DNA from: Entophlyctis helioformis
Taxonomy: Eukaryota; Chytridiomycota; Chytridiomycetes; Chytridiales; Chytriomycetaceae
Assembly: GCA_025526915.1 (NCBI GenBank)
Contig: JAHLKH010000044.1
Location: 102,431-166,430 of the forward strand
Direction of reading: 5' to 3'
DNA length: 64,000 nucleotides
The notes under the pieces were generated by a model, which was not told the origin of the DNA, did no database searches, and was given only the letters and a program-made list of their open reading frames with translations. Position numbers and translations under genes: made by a program. This document shows, in pieces, positions 23,807-36,578 of the stretch (its first letter is position 1; each line of letters begins with the position of its first letter).

Positions 23807-24694
23807 ATGTTTGCAGCAGCAAGATCACGGCTGCCGGCGTCGACGGCCACTCGGGTGGCAGCGCTGGCGCCATGCAGCGCAGCGGCGCAGCTCGCATTCC
23901 GCCGCAACGTACAGGTCGCCATCAACCAGGTGCGCCGCGGACAGGTGCTCAACATGCGCAGCAAGCTGTGGGTCGTCACGAGCTGGTCGCACCATAAGCA
24001 GGGCCGAGGCGGCGCACACTACAAGCTGGAGCTGCGAGAGCTGCTTGACGGCACCAAGGCGTTTGAGCGCATGAACACGGGCACTGCAGTCGACGGTAGG
24101 TGCGGCTGGCTGTCCTGGCTGTCCTGTCTGCTGCGTCTGCTGCGTCTGCTGCGTCTGCTGTGTGTCTGTGTGGTGCATCCGCTGACTTACAACGCATGCC
24201 GTATGGGCCAGTCGTCGACCTGGAGCAAAAAACGTACCAGTTCATGTACGCCGACGAGCGCATGGTGCATCTCATTGACCAAGACACATTCGAAGAGCAC
24301 GAGTACCCGATCGGAATCATCGCAGGTGAGTACCCACCTTCCGGCCTCCTCACCACCACGCAGCACTGACCCATGCATGCGTATGGGCCACCTACCCACA
24401 CACGCAGCTGGCGAAAAGGCGCTCCCGTTCCTGCAGGATACCATGATCGTCAAGGTCGAGTACCACAACGAGTCGCCTGTGCTCATCAAGATCCCCGAAA
24501 AGGCCACGTACACAGTTGCCGACACAGCACCCGTCGCACACAACGCGTCCGAGTCGTCCAAGGGCACTGTGTACAAGACGGCGACGCTCGAGAACGGCGC
24601 GCAGGTCTCGGTCCCCGAGTTTGTAAACATCGGCGACCAGGTCGTTGTTGACCTCATGGAGCAAAAGTACCTGAGCCGTGCGCGTGATACGTGA
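23807..24694 (+). CDS. Mitochondrial elongation factor P-like protein
   Basis: EF-P relieves ribosome stalling at proline runs; eukaryotes such as fungi can carry an organellar copy. Exons 23807-24095, 24212-24325 and 24408-24694 give 229 residues. The first roughly 45 residues (MFAAARSRLPASTATRVAAL) are Arg/Ala/Ser-rich without acids, as in a mitochondrial presequence. The KOW-like domain holds INQVRRGQVLNMRSKLWVV and the tip loop SHHKQGRGGAHYKLELREL, where Arg stands at the position of the modified Lys-34 of E. coli EF-P. The OB domains follow: VVDLEQKTYQFMYADERM, PFLQDTMIVKVEYHNESPV and the end GDQVVVDLMEQKYLSRA. Intron 1 contains tandem CTGCTGCGT units. A polyadenylation signal is at 24756-24761. 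Function in mitochondria is inferred from the presequence. Confidence 0.9.
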   Translation: MFAAARSRLPASTATRVAALAPCSAAAQLAFRRNVQVAINQVRRGQVLNMRSKLWVVTSWSHHKQGRGGAHYKLELRELLDGTKAFERMNTGTAVDGRCGWLSWLSCLLRLLRLLRLLCVCVVHPLTYNACRMGQSSTWSKKRTSSCTPTSAWCISLTKTHSKSTSTRSESSQVSTHLPASSPPRSTDPCMRMGHLPTHAAGEKALPFLQDTMIVKVEYHNESPVLIKIPEKATYTVADTAPVAHNASESSKGTVYKTATLENGAQVSVPEFVNIGDQVVVDLMEQKYLSRARDT

Positions 24695-24755
24695 TCTGCA
24701 GCTCGCCTCGGGCTCTGGATCCTGTGTCCAGCCACGTGTCCACTCTGCACACGCG

Positions 24756-24761
24756 AATAAA
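24756..24761 (+). terminator. mtEF-P gene polyadenylation signal
   Basis: AATAAA lies about 60 bp downstream of the stop, between the convergent stops of this gene and the TMEM94-like gene. Confidence 0.55.
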
Positions 24762-24840
24762 ACAAGAACTCGCGGGGAGCTACACAGCAGGCCAGACCGC
24801 AAGAGACACGACCATGGAAATTGGCAAAGGGAGGCGTCGT

Positions 24841-27800
24841 TTATATAGGTGAATGCATGCCCAGCTTGGTATTGAACTCGAGCTTGGAGCGTTTCTGGAA
24901 CCGCACCCACTCGCTCTTATCGTGCATCTTGACGAGCTCCTGTACGGGCAGCAGTACGATCATGCCCGCGACAGCGACGATGTAGATCCACCACGGCACG
25001 TCGGCGAGCGCGTAGCGGGTCTCGATGTTGCTGACGGTGAAGAAGACGGCCTGGGCGGCGAGGGCCGACGGGGCGAGGATGAGCCACACGCGGTTCTTGT
25101 AGGGCGGCCAGTCGAGCAGGGATTCGGTGCGGCAGAGACACGTGGCCGAGATAACGACTGCGGTGTGTGTGTGTGCATGTGTGTCGGTGAGACATGGGAG
25201 AGGCGAGATCAAAGGGAGAGAAGGGCGAAGGGCAAGAATGGGGGGTGGGTTGGCAAGAGACTTACCCATGTAAAGGACATAGACAAAGAGTGCAAAGTTT
25301 TGTGCAAAGAGCAGCGTGTCTTGGTCGGTGTTGCTCAGTCGGTTCCATGGCACGCCGACATAGTCGCTGGTTAAGCCAAACGGCTTGCTGGGGTCATGGA
25401 ACACGCTGATAAGCCTGGCACACATACATACACACAAACTACTGGTCAGTGCTCGATCGAGCGGCATCGGGCCAACAACGACCAACGTACAGGGTAAACA
25501 GAATGACGCAGGCAACCGCAGGCACGATACAGAAGCGCACAAAAAAGTATCCAAGGAACCGCCACAGGTCGCGAAGGTGGTCCGCGTTCTTGACGGGCAT
25601 GTTTGTCATGACGTCCGGCATGTGCGGCGAGAACAGGAAGGACACGGCCAGCATCGGCAGCACGACCCAAGCGAGGAACAGGAGCTGGTAGCCCGTGAAG
25701 ATGGGCGGCAGCAGGAAGCAGTAGGAGAGCAAAAGAACGGCAGAGAGCGCCATCTGGCAGCCCATGTAGAACGCGATTCCCTGGCGACCGTTGACGGCAA
25801 GCGTGCGTGCCTCGCGGATGATCTGCGTGAGGCTGTAGAGGGAGGCGTCGGACGCCAGCGTGAGCGCGCACGGGCTCGAGTTGAATCCCGCGGCAACGGT
25901 CAGCGGCGACAGGGGGCCAATCTGCGGCGTGCCGTACCGGACGCGCATGGTCGGCAGGGGATCGACGGCGACTGAGATGTCCGCCATGGCAAAGCACTCG
26001 ACAGAGAGGTTGTTGAGCGACGAGCCGATGCAGCAGACGACCTCGCCATGTTCCTGGAAGATGCGGACCATCTCGCGGATCGAGTATGGCGTGCACTCGG
26101 CAAAGAGGGAGACATGCAACGGGACGTCGTCGACGTTGGTGATGTGCGACCGGATGTTCTCGACGCCCTTGGGGAGCTTGGCTTTCATGTCGTGGAGCGC
26201 GAGATAGCCCGGGCCGACACCCTCGGGCGAGAGGATGATGCACGCGTTCCAGTCGATTTCAAGGCCGAGTCGTTCGGCATACGCCTTGCTCTCGCGCTCG
26301 GGTGCGGGCGAGTAGTACACAAAGCGAATGCCGGCGAGTCCAAGGTCCTCAATGATGTCCACAACGTTCTGTAGAGGATGGAGTGGGGAGTGTGAGTCTC
26401 GGGTGCACAAGGCGACAGCAAAACAGTGAGGAGCGTACAGGTTTGGGTGCGTAGGTCATGGACGCCATGGCGAGAAAGGTTTGGCCCTTGACGGCCTCGT
26501 GAAAGAACTCTTGGCTGTTGACGATATTGACGGGCAGAACGCCGTCAATCTTGGACACGACACGCGCACGGTTGGCTCGCTTGCGCACACGCGTCGACTG
26601 CTGCTGTTGCTGTTGCTGTGGTTGCTGCTGCTGGGACTCCTGGTGGATAGGCGACGTCTGGACAGCAGACGAACTGGCAGATGCTGTGGCTTGCGGGTCG
26701 GTTGGCGATGGCACGCTTCCTTCCAACGACAGCCCTGAGAGTGGCGATCCAACAGTTGGCGACGACAGCGTGTCATCTGCTGATGCTGCGTTGCCATTGG
26801 CAGTGCCATTTGTGGCAACGGCGGCTGGCCCATTGAGCCCTGCGGACGGCAGCGTGTCGGGCATCTCAATGTAGATGGGCAGGCTCGGCATCATGTTCTT
26901 GGAGAGCACGTCGGTCGGGTTGTGGATGGGACGGTACGAGTAGGCAACAACCTGCAGATCGCTGATGATGGCGTTCTGGTAAAACTCGGATATCTTTTTC
27001 TCGACCTTGGTGGGCAGCGCGTCAACTATCTATACCGCACGAATGGATGCCAGATGCGCGTTGCTATCACAACTCACTTGCTCTGTCATGGGGCCAAGGC
27101 CGTGGCCGTTCCAGTAGTCGCCGCAAGACTCGAGAATCAGATCCAGACTTCCATCAGAGAACAGCTGGAAGTCTCTGTTGCCGAGCCGTTAAGCCGTGTT
27201 AGCTTCTGGTGTGCAGAGACCACGTTAACAAGCGCGACTTGCCAGACGCCGAGTCAAGAAAGATCTGCGAGACCATGCTGGGGATTTCAAAGTGGTAGTC
27301 GGACAGAGACTGCCGCACCATGGGGTGGTTTGGTGCAAACATCTCGATGGATGCCTTGGACACAAACTGCCCGATTGTCTCCTTGTCGAATCCAATCTCT
27401 CTGCCAATACCACACAGACAGGCTGCGCTCGCACACATCCAGTTAGCCCCAGACAAGGTCCATTGCATGCACCGCATGGGAAACGCAAACGCATACTTAC
27501 TCTGACGAGCGGCATTCACGTTGCCATGGACGCGCATCTGGCTGGACCTGAGATGGCCATCGTTGCGTCGTCGGCCCATGTGCACGCCACAGTCTGTCGC
27601 GAGTACCTGGCCGAGCCCAAAGGGCTTGAGCAGCGGGAGATGCTGCGACCAGTCCTTGTCCTCGAAGCGCACGCCATTGTGTGCTGTGCGGTCTTCAGTG
27701 ACGTCGAGCACAATAGGCTCGCCCGACTCGCCAATCAGGAAGATCTGGTCGACAGACGGCAGAGGCTGCATGAGATGCATTGAGCGTTAGTAGGGAGCCT

Positions 27801-29284
27801 AGTGACTGCACAAGAGTGTCTCTGTTGAGATGGGCAGGTCACACTTACCGACGCGATCGTCCCCTCGCGATCAATGGCGCAAATCACGGTTGTGTTGGCG
27901 AGGGACTCGATGAGACCAGTGGTGCGAGCGAGTCCGTTGTAGTCCGACGACGTCATCTGGTCAAGGAACTTGTTCCACATGACACCTGCGCCAACAGCAA
28001 GATTGTCAGTGCACACCGTCGCACAGCCCCGAGTGGAGTGGATGGCGGCCACCTACTCCACGAGACCTTGATGTCCTTTGTGGGAGCAGGCGCAGCGTCA
28101 AACTCGTCCACGTCTTCCTTGTCCTCAAAGGCCATCTTGGAGCTCTGCAGAGCCTCGAACAGACACAGGATCTGCACGTTTCCGTAGCTGCGAGCCAGCA
28201 CGCTCAGGGTTGGATGCGACAGCGGAATGAGAGGGAAGATGGCGTAGATTTGCAGATTGACAAACATCTCGTACGCCTGGTTGGCGCGGCTTTCCAGCGG
28301 CACCGTTTGGACGAGCATGAAACGCAAGAGGTTGATGATCAGCGACATGCCCAGAACGATCCAGATGACGCGGGTCTGGATCAGGTCGTCGGCAAGCCGC
28401 AGCTGGTGGGCGATGACGGTGTCGGGCCGCTGGGCATGCAGCGCCGCAAGGAGGATGCTGCGGATGGGAGCCTCGATGACCTTGAAGTAGTACGCGCCGT
28501 TTGTGGAGATGCCAAAGGCTTCCTGAGCGCGACGCGGGTCCGCCTGGGAGCCAAACAGGTCGGGCTTGAACAAGTCGCCAGGCTCCATGCGAACCTGCTC
28601 TTCGGGGCTGGAAGCAAACAGAAAGTGTGTCTTGCAAGGGGCGGTGTCGCCATAAGCAAGCAGGATGACATCGTCCTCTACGAGAAGGTTGGAAGGCAGG
28701 AGTCTGACGGTGCCGTCGCGAACGACGCGGGTGATGGTGACAGTGGGGATGTTTGTTGGGAAGCGAAAGTCGTGGCCATCAGCGATGCCAAACTTGCGCA
28801 CCTGTTCGACGATGCCGTGGATGCGGCCGGACATTTCCAGCTGGGTGAGGCGGATCTCGCGGACATGCAGCCTGCAGTTGAAGGCGACGGCGAGGATGAG
28901 CAGGATGCCTTCAACGAGTGCACCTGTGGCGCGCTTCTGGTAGGGCGATGCGGGAGTGGCCAAAGACGAGATGGCAGAGGAGAAGATGTAGAAGCCGATG
29001 AGGCCGAGCGAGAAGGCGATGGTGAGCAGGACATCGGGGCGGAGCAGGTACTTGCGCAGCGCCACTGCAGGCAGGATGCAGTTGAGCAAGGCCGGCGGAA
29101 TGTCTGTGAGTGTTGTGGCGCAAGCCGGATATTCAAGCAAACAGGCAGGCAGGCAGATGCACCTTGTGTGCTTGCAGTGATCTTGCGCCTGTGGTCGCCC
29201 AGAATGGCATCGGCAATCTGGATGAACCTGGCAGTGGCCTCTGTGTGCGACAGGTAGATGTGCTGCCTCTGCTGCTGTTGCTGT

Positions 29285-29316
<32 letters not shown>

Positions 29317-29383
29317 TTGTGGCAAGGGCTGGACAGCCGGATGGTGGGCAGAGGCGGGCGGCGACGTGAGCACAATGGTTGTG

Positions 29384-29418
<35 letters not shown>

Positions 29419-29541
29419 ATGTTGGTCTGGCAGAGGCGCAGACACCTCGGCATTGGCCACTTGGACGCTCACCCGCAAGGCGTCGTCGTCAAGGTGCTTG
29501 GCCGCGTCCCCGTGCTTGGCCGTGTTCTGCGTGTCCGCCAT
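24841..29541 (-). CDS. TMEM94: TMEM94-like P-type ATPase-related membrane protein
   Basis: TMEM94 (ERMA) is a multi-pass ER protein related to P-type cation ATPases. Ten exons on the minus strand (29541-29163, 29103-28057, 27985-27849, 27765-27501, 27422-27224, 27174-27078, 27029-26439, 26368-25491, 25414-25266, 25157-24841) give about 1352 residues, close to the animal protein. The N-terminus has two poly-Gln tracts. TM pairs follow (LLTIAFSLGLIGFYIFSSAI, ALVEGILLILAVAF; later WIVLGMSLIINLLRFML). The phosphorylation loop reads AIDREGTIAS instead of DKTGT, and the hinge reads CIGSSLNNLSVECFAMADIS instead of GDGxND. FQLFSDGSLDLILESCGDYW and SKNMMPSLPIYIEMPD also match TMEM94. The C-terminal TM bundle ends near GMIVLLPVQELVKMHDKSEW. 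The exon 5 donor could be at 27230 instead of 27224. Confidence 0.92.
29262..29418. repeat. Two CTG/TTG (poly-Gln) tracts in TMEM94-like exon 1
   Basis: Runs of CTG and TTG at about 29262-29325 and 29384-29418 encode two poly-Gln tracts (about 19 and 11 residues) on the minus strand. They sit in the low-complexity N-terminus before the first TM segment. Confidence 0.85.
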
Positions 29542-29830
29542 TTCGCAAACGCAAAGTTGGTGGAAAATCTCTGATTGGCGGATCTGCTGCTTGAGAGTGC
29601 GTCGCTGATTGGCGTGCCATCCAGTCACGTGCTCTTCACGTGACCCGGCTTCCATCCAGGCATTTCGTTCAACAACGACGCTCCCGCCTCTCCATCACAA
29701 CACAGACTGTGGGTTGGTCGCATGCCCGCCGATGCTCTTTGCCGACGTGCCGTCCATGCAGGCTGCTGACTCTTGGGCCACGGCATGATATGCTGGGCAT
29801 CCTGCTGCCACAGGTGCTCTGCGGTCGGGC
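29542..29830. promoter_or_regulatory. Divergent promoter region, TMEM94-like / Miro, with CACGTG and CCAAT boxes
   Basis: The 289 bp gap has inverted CCAAT boxes (ATTGG) at 29574-29578 and 29608-29612, each as CTGATTGGCG, and two CACGTG sites at 29626-29631 and 29637-29642. The same motif pair occurs upstream of eS4/ALG5. Confidence 0.6.
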
Positions 29831-33212
<3,382 letters not shown>

Positions 33213-33506
33213 GAGGCCGCACGCCGTCTTGTCTGTCCCTCTGTCATATTGTTAAGCACCAGCCTACCCAGCCAACTCAGCCACCTCAGCCACCTCAACC
33301 AGCCAGTCAGCCAGTCAGCCGTACCAACAGCATGATGGCGATCGCTTGAGCTCGCCATCGCCCACCCTCACGCCCGCCTCCTGGCTCAGATCCAGCCGAT
33401 CCTTGTCGCCTTGGTCTCTGCCACCCGACCCCCGTCCGCCACCTTCATGATCCCAATGAACCCTTCATGTCTGCATCATCCCAAACCTTACATTCCGCAA
33501 CACCCA
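33213..33506. repeat. Short intergenic stretch with imperfect CAGCCACCT/CAGTCAGC tandem units
   Basis: The 294 bp between Miro and the EVE gene contains imperfect tandem copies of CAGCCACCT and CAGTCAGC at about 33272-33320. No gene is visible. Confidence 0.5.
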
Positions 33507-34554
33507 ATGGCAAAACGACAGCGGCAGTCGGATGTGCGTTGACACGGTCGTCGAGGCTGTTAGCCTGCTGGCCTTTGACTGCGTGCAAGCCATGTGAACC
33601 TGACCGCCTGTCTGACAGATACAAGACGGCGAGGGCCGGCCTATCCGGCGCAGTCGTCGACACCCGCCATCCACCACACCACCAACACCACCGCCATCCA
33701 AAGTCGGCAAACTGGCCAAGAAGGCAGGACCGTCTCGTGCAGCCGGACAGCCACCGACCGCAGCAGCAGCCGCAGCCGAGCCCGAACAGCAAGAGACAGC
33801 TGAACGGCAGCCGCACTACTGGCTCATGAAGGCCGAGCCGGACACCCGGCTTGTCAACTCCGTCGATGTCCGATTCAGCATCGATGATCTGGCAGCAGCA
33901 GGCACGTCGTCGTGGGAGGGTGTCCGCAACTACGAAGCAAGGAACATCATGCGCGACGGTATGCGTGTCGACGACTTGGTGTGTACGGTTTCCTTGTCGT
34001 TCAAGTGCTGCTGCTCTCTTGTCTTGCGACTGACGCGAGGGACGGCGGCCGCTGTAGGTGCTCTTCTACCACTCAAACTGTAAAGTGCCAGGCGTGGCTG
34101 GTATCGCACGCGTCTGTCGCAACGCGTATGTGGACCGTAAGTGCTGGTGTGCGAGTGAGAGTGAGAGTGAGAGCGAGAGTGACTGACATGAGCGCTTGCG
34201 TAGACACGGCTTTTGATGTATCACATCCATACTATGATGCAAAGTCGGATCCAGCCAATCCGCGGTGGTTTATGGTACGACGCCCTTGCATGCTCATCAC
34301 CCCTGTGCAGCGTGTGTGCACTGACGCACCTCTCACCCGCCGTCACTCGATACACTTGCCAGGTGGACGTGGAGTTTGTGCGCAAGCTGGACCGGCTCGT
34401 GCCGCTCAAGGAACTGCAGTCGCTAAAGTCGCAGCCAGCGCTATCAGGCATGGCGCTGCTGACACGCGGAAGACTGTCTGTTCAGCCCGTCAGCGCGGCC
34501 GCGTACGAGTTTATTGTCGAGCTGAGCAAGACGTCTCCCGCTGCTCCTGAGTAG
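33507..34554 (+). CDS. THYN1: EVE-domain protein, THYN1 homologue
   Basis: EVE domains are PUA-like folds that bind modified bases in nucleic acid; animal THYN1 is nuclear. Exons 33507-33533, 33721-33978, 34058-34136, 34204-34274 and 34363-34554 give about 208 residues. After a basic, Ala/Gln-rich N-terminus (MAKRQRQSD) the EVE domain reads [86 protein letters not shown] and [20 protein letters not shown]. The exon 1 to 2 join is the least certain; acceptors at 33711 and 33723 are alternatives. A polyadenylation signal starts 12 bp after the stop, and the convergent CIPK-type stop is only 35 bp away, so the 3' UTRs must overlap. Confidence 0.92.
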
Positions 34555-34565
34555 CCGGATACCGC

Positions 34566-34571
34566 AATAAA
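34566..34571 (+). terminator. THYN1 polyadenylation signal
   Basis: AATAAA lies 12 bp after the THYN1 stop and 19 bp before the stop of the convergent CIPK-type kinase gene. Confidence 0.6.
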
Positions 34572-34589
34572 GCGGCGCATGGCGAGACG

Positions 34590-36501
34590 CTAGTCGACGG
34601 TGCGCAGAACAATGTCTCCAAGCCGCTCGCAGATCTCTCGGTATATCCTGAAAAACTCTTTGGCGTCTCCCTGCCAATCGTATGAGTCTCCTCCACCATC
34701 TTCCCAAGCATACTGGCACACGCACGCACACGCACACGCACACGCCACCCCACCTTCCAGTTCTTGAAGTCCACAATCGAAAGCCCGAGGCCCGTGGAGT
34801 GCACCTGCACAATAATGACAATCATGCCGTTATCAAAGGGGACCTGGAGATTGAGCATGCGCCGACGCTCAAACACATTGAACGTGAGCGGCATCTTGCA
34901 GAGCACTTCGGTCATGCGCGTCATGAATGTCTTGAGCGGTGCGCATGTGAGGAACCGCGTGCATTGCGGCGTGTGCTGCGTGAGGAGGCCAGACACGTCA
35001 AAGGCAGCCGACACGCTCAGCAGCTCGAATGCGTTGGCTCTGCGGCGTACGGGCGTGAGTGTGCTGATGTGCCAACAGAGAGAGACTGCGTGTATGTAGC
35101 GTGTACCTGGTACTGCCGCTTTCGTCTGTGCCTTCGACAAGATTGCGTTGCATGGCCAGTACACGCGGATCGGGCTTACGTTTCCTGGGGCAACGCATGT
35201 TAGCCGTCTGCTAGTAACCGCGCTCACGATGCCATCTGTACGGACATCCACTCATGCTTGCTGATGCTTTGGATCGTCGCTCGTTTCCGGGGATCCGCCA
35301 CAAAGATGCTCTGCAGCAAATCTGTATTGTGGGAGAGCCACACAATCAGAGAGAACGCGCCAGCCGCTGTTGATCCAAGCGACACAAGTCTCACCTTTGG
35401 CGCCGCTGCTGATACACGAGGGGTACGGGCAATCAATCCGCTTGATTTTCTCCAAGAGGTGTTTGGAATCCGATGCCATGAACGGATACTCTGCCGCATG
35501 CAAGTCAGCACCGCGCGGTTTGAGTGGGGGCTCCAAGTCAGTCGAGTGCATGCGTGTACATGACGTACTGCCAGTCAGGAAGAGGTATAGCACAACACCG
35601 CAAGCCCAGACGTCGACCGGCATGGCCTCGTACCCTGCACGCGTGTCGACCTAGAGTGTCATGCATGGTCAGCTGCACTGGACTACACTGCGCTGCACCG
35701 CACGCCGCACCTCGGGTGCCAAAAACGCCGGTGTCCCCGCAATCCCCTTGACGGTCGTGCCGCCATCCAACAACACGGCCAAGCCAAAGTCCGTAATCTT
35801 GATGACACCCGCCTCGCTCAGCAGCAGGTTTTCGGGCTTGATATCCCGGTGGCACACGCCGTGCCGATGGCAGAACGCCACGCCACGCAGCAGCTGCCTG
35901 AAATAGAACAGGGAGAGATCCTCCGAGAAACTGCCCTGTGATGCGAGATGGTAGAGCACCTCGCCGCCGACGATGAGGTCCATGACAATATAGATTTTGG
36001 TGGGCGTGGCCATGAGGTCGACCATGCCGACAATGTTTTCATGGTGCCCGAGCCGCTTCATGACGTCAATCTGTGGTTGTACGAGTGTCTGTGTGTGTTA
36101 AACGTGTGACTGTGTCTGCGGCATTGAACAAGGCGTGCCTCGTTCTTGACATGGTCGGTCATCTGAGACCGGATGACCTCCTCTCGCCGGAGGACCTTGA
36201 TGGCGACGCTCTGGTTGCTTTCGACGTGTGTTGCTGCCATGACTCTTTGGACGCGTCCAAGCTTGATGTCAGCCCGTCCCCCTGTCCGTTGCTATGTCCA
36301 TCTGCCATGCCTTCAGCTCGGGTTGTGCTCTCACTTGCCTGCCAAACGAGCCTTTGCCTAGCGTTCTTCCTGTCGACTCGGCCGCATCATGGCTCAGCGG
36401 GTCGGCCGAGCGCATGCAGGTGAGGCGTGCCGCTTACCAAGACGGTAGTTGCCCACCCGCTTGACGCGCTCGACCGTCACGGAGTCTTCCATCATCATCA
36501 T
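34590..36501 (-). CDS. CIPK/SnRK3-type Ser/Thr protein kinase with NAF motif
   Basis: CIPKs are SNF1-related kinases switched on by calcineurin B-like (CBL) Ca2+ sensors that bind a NAF motif after the kinase domain. Ten exons (minus: 36501-36438, 36369-36335, 36261-36130, 36070-35711, 35650-35569, 35490-35395, 35321-35228, 35184-35107, 35039-34754, 34670-34590) give about 435 residues, the usual CIPK length. The N-terminal lobe has TLGKGSFGR and SVAIKVLRREE. The C-lobe has HRDIKPENLLL, DFGLAVLL, GTPAFLAPEV, DVWACGVVLYLFLTG and DPRKRATIQSISKHEW. The C-terminal region carries NAFELLSVSAAFDVSGLL, very like the plant NAF motif, then a PPI-like region ending KEFFRIYREICERLGDIVLR. The glycine-loop splice join (36335/36261) inserts three residues and may be wrong. 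RAD21 ends 77 bp upstream on the same strand. No CBL gene is visible here. Confidence 0.88.
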
Positions 36502-36578
36502 CCTGTCCTGCAATTCGCGTTCATTCAACAAGGGAAACCTCAACAAGACAATCCAGATGCGGCCAAGCGAGACCAGAG

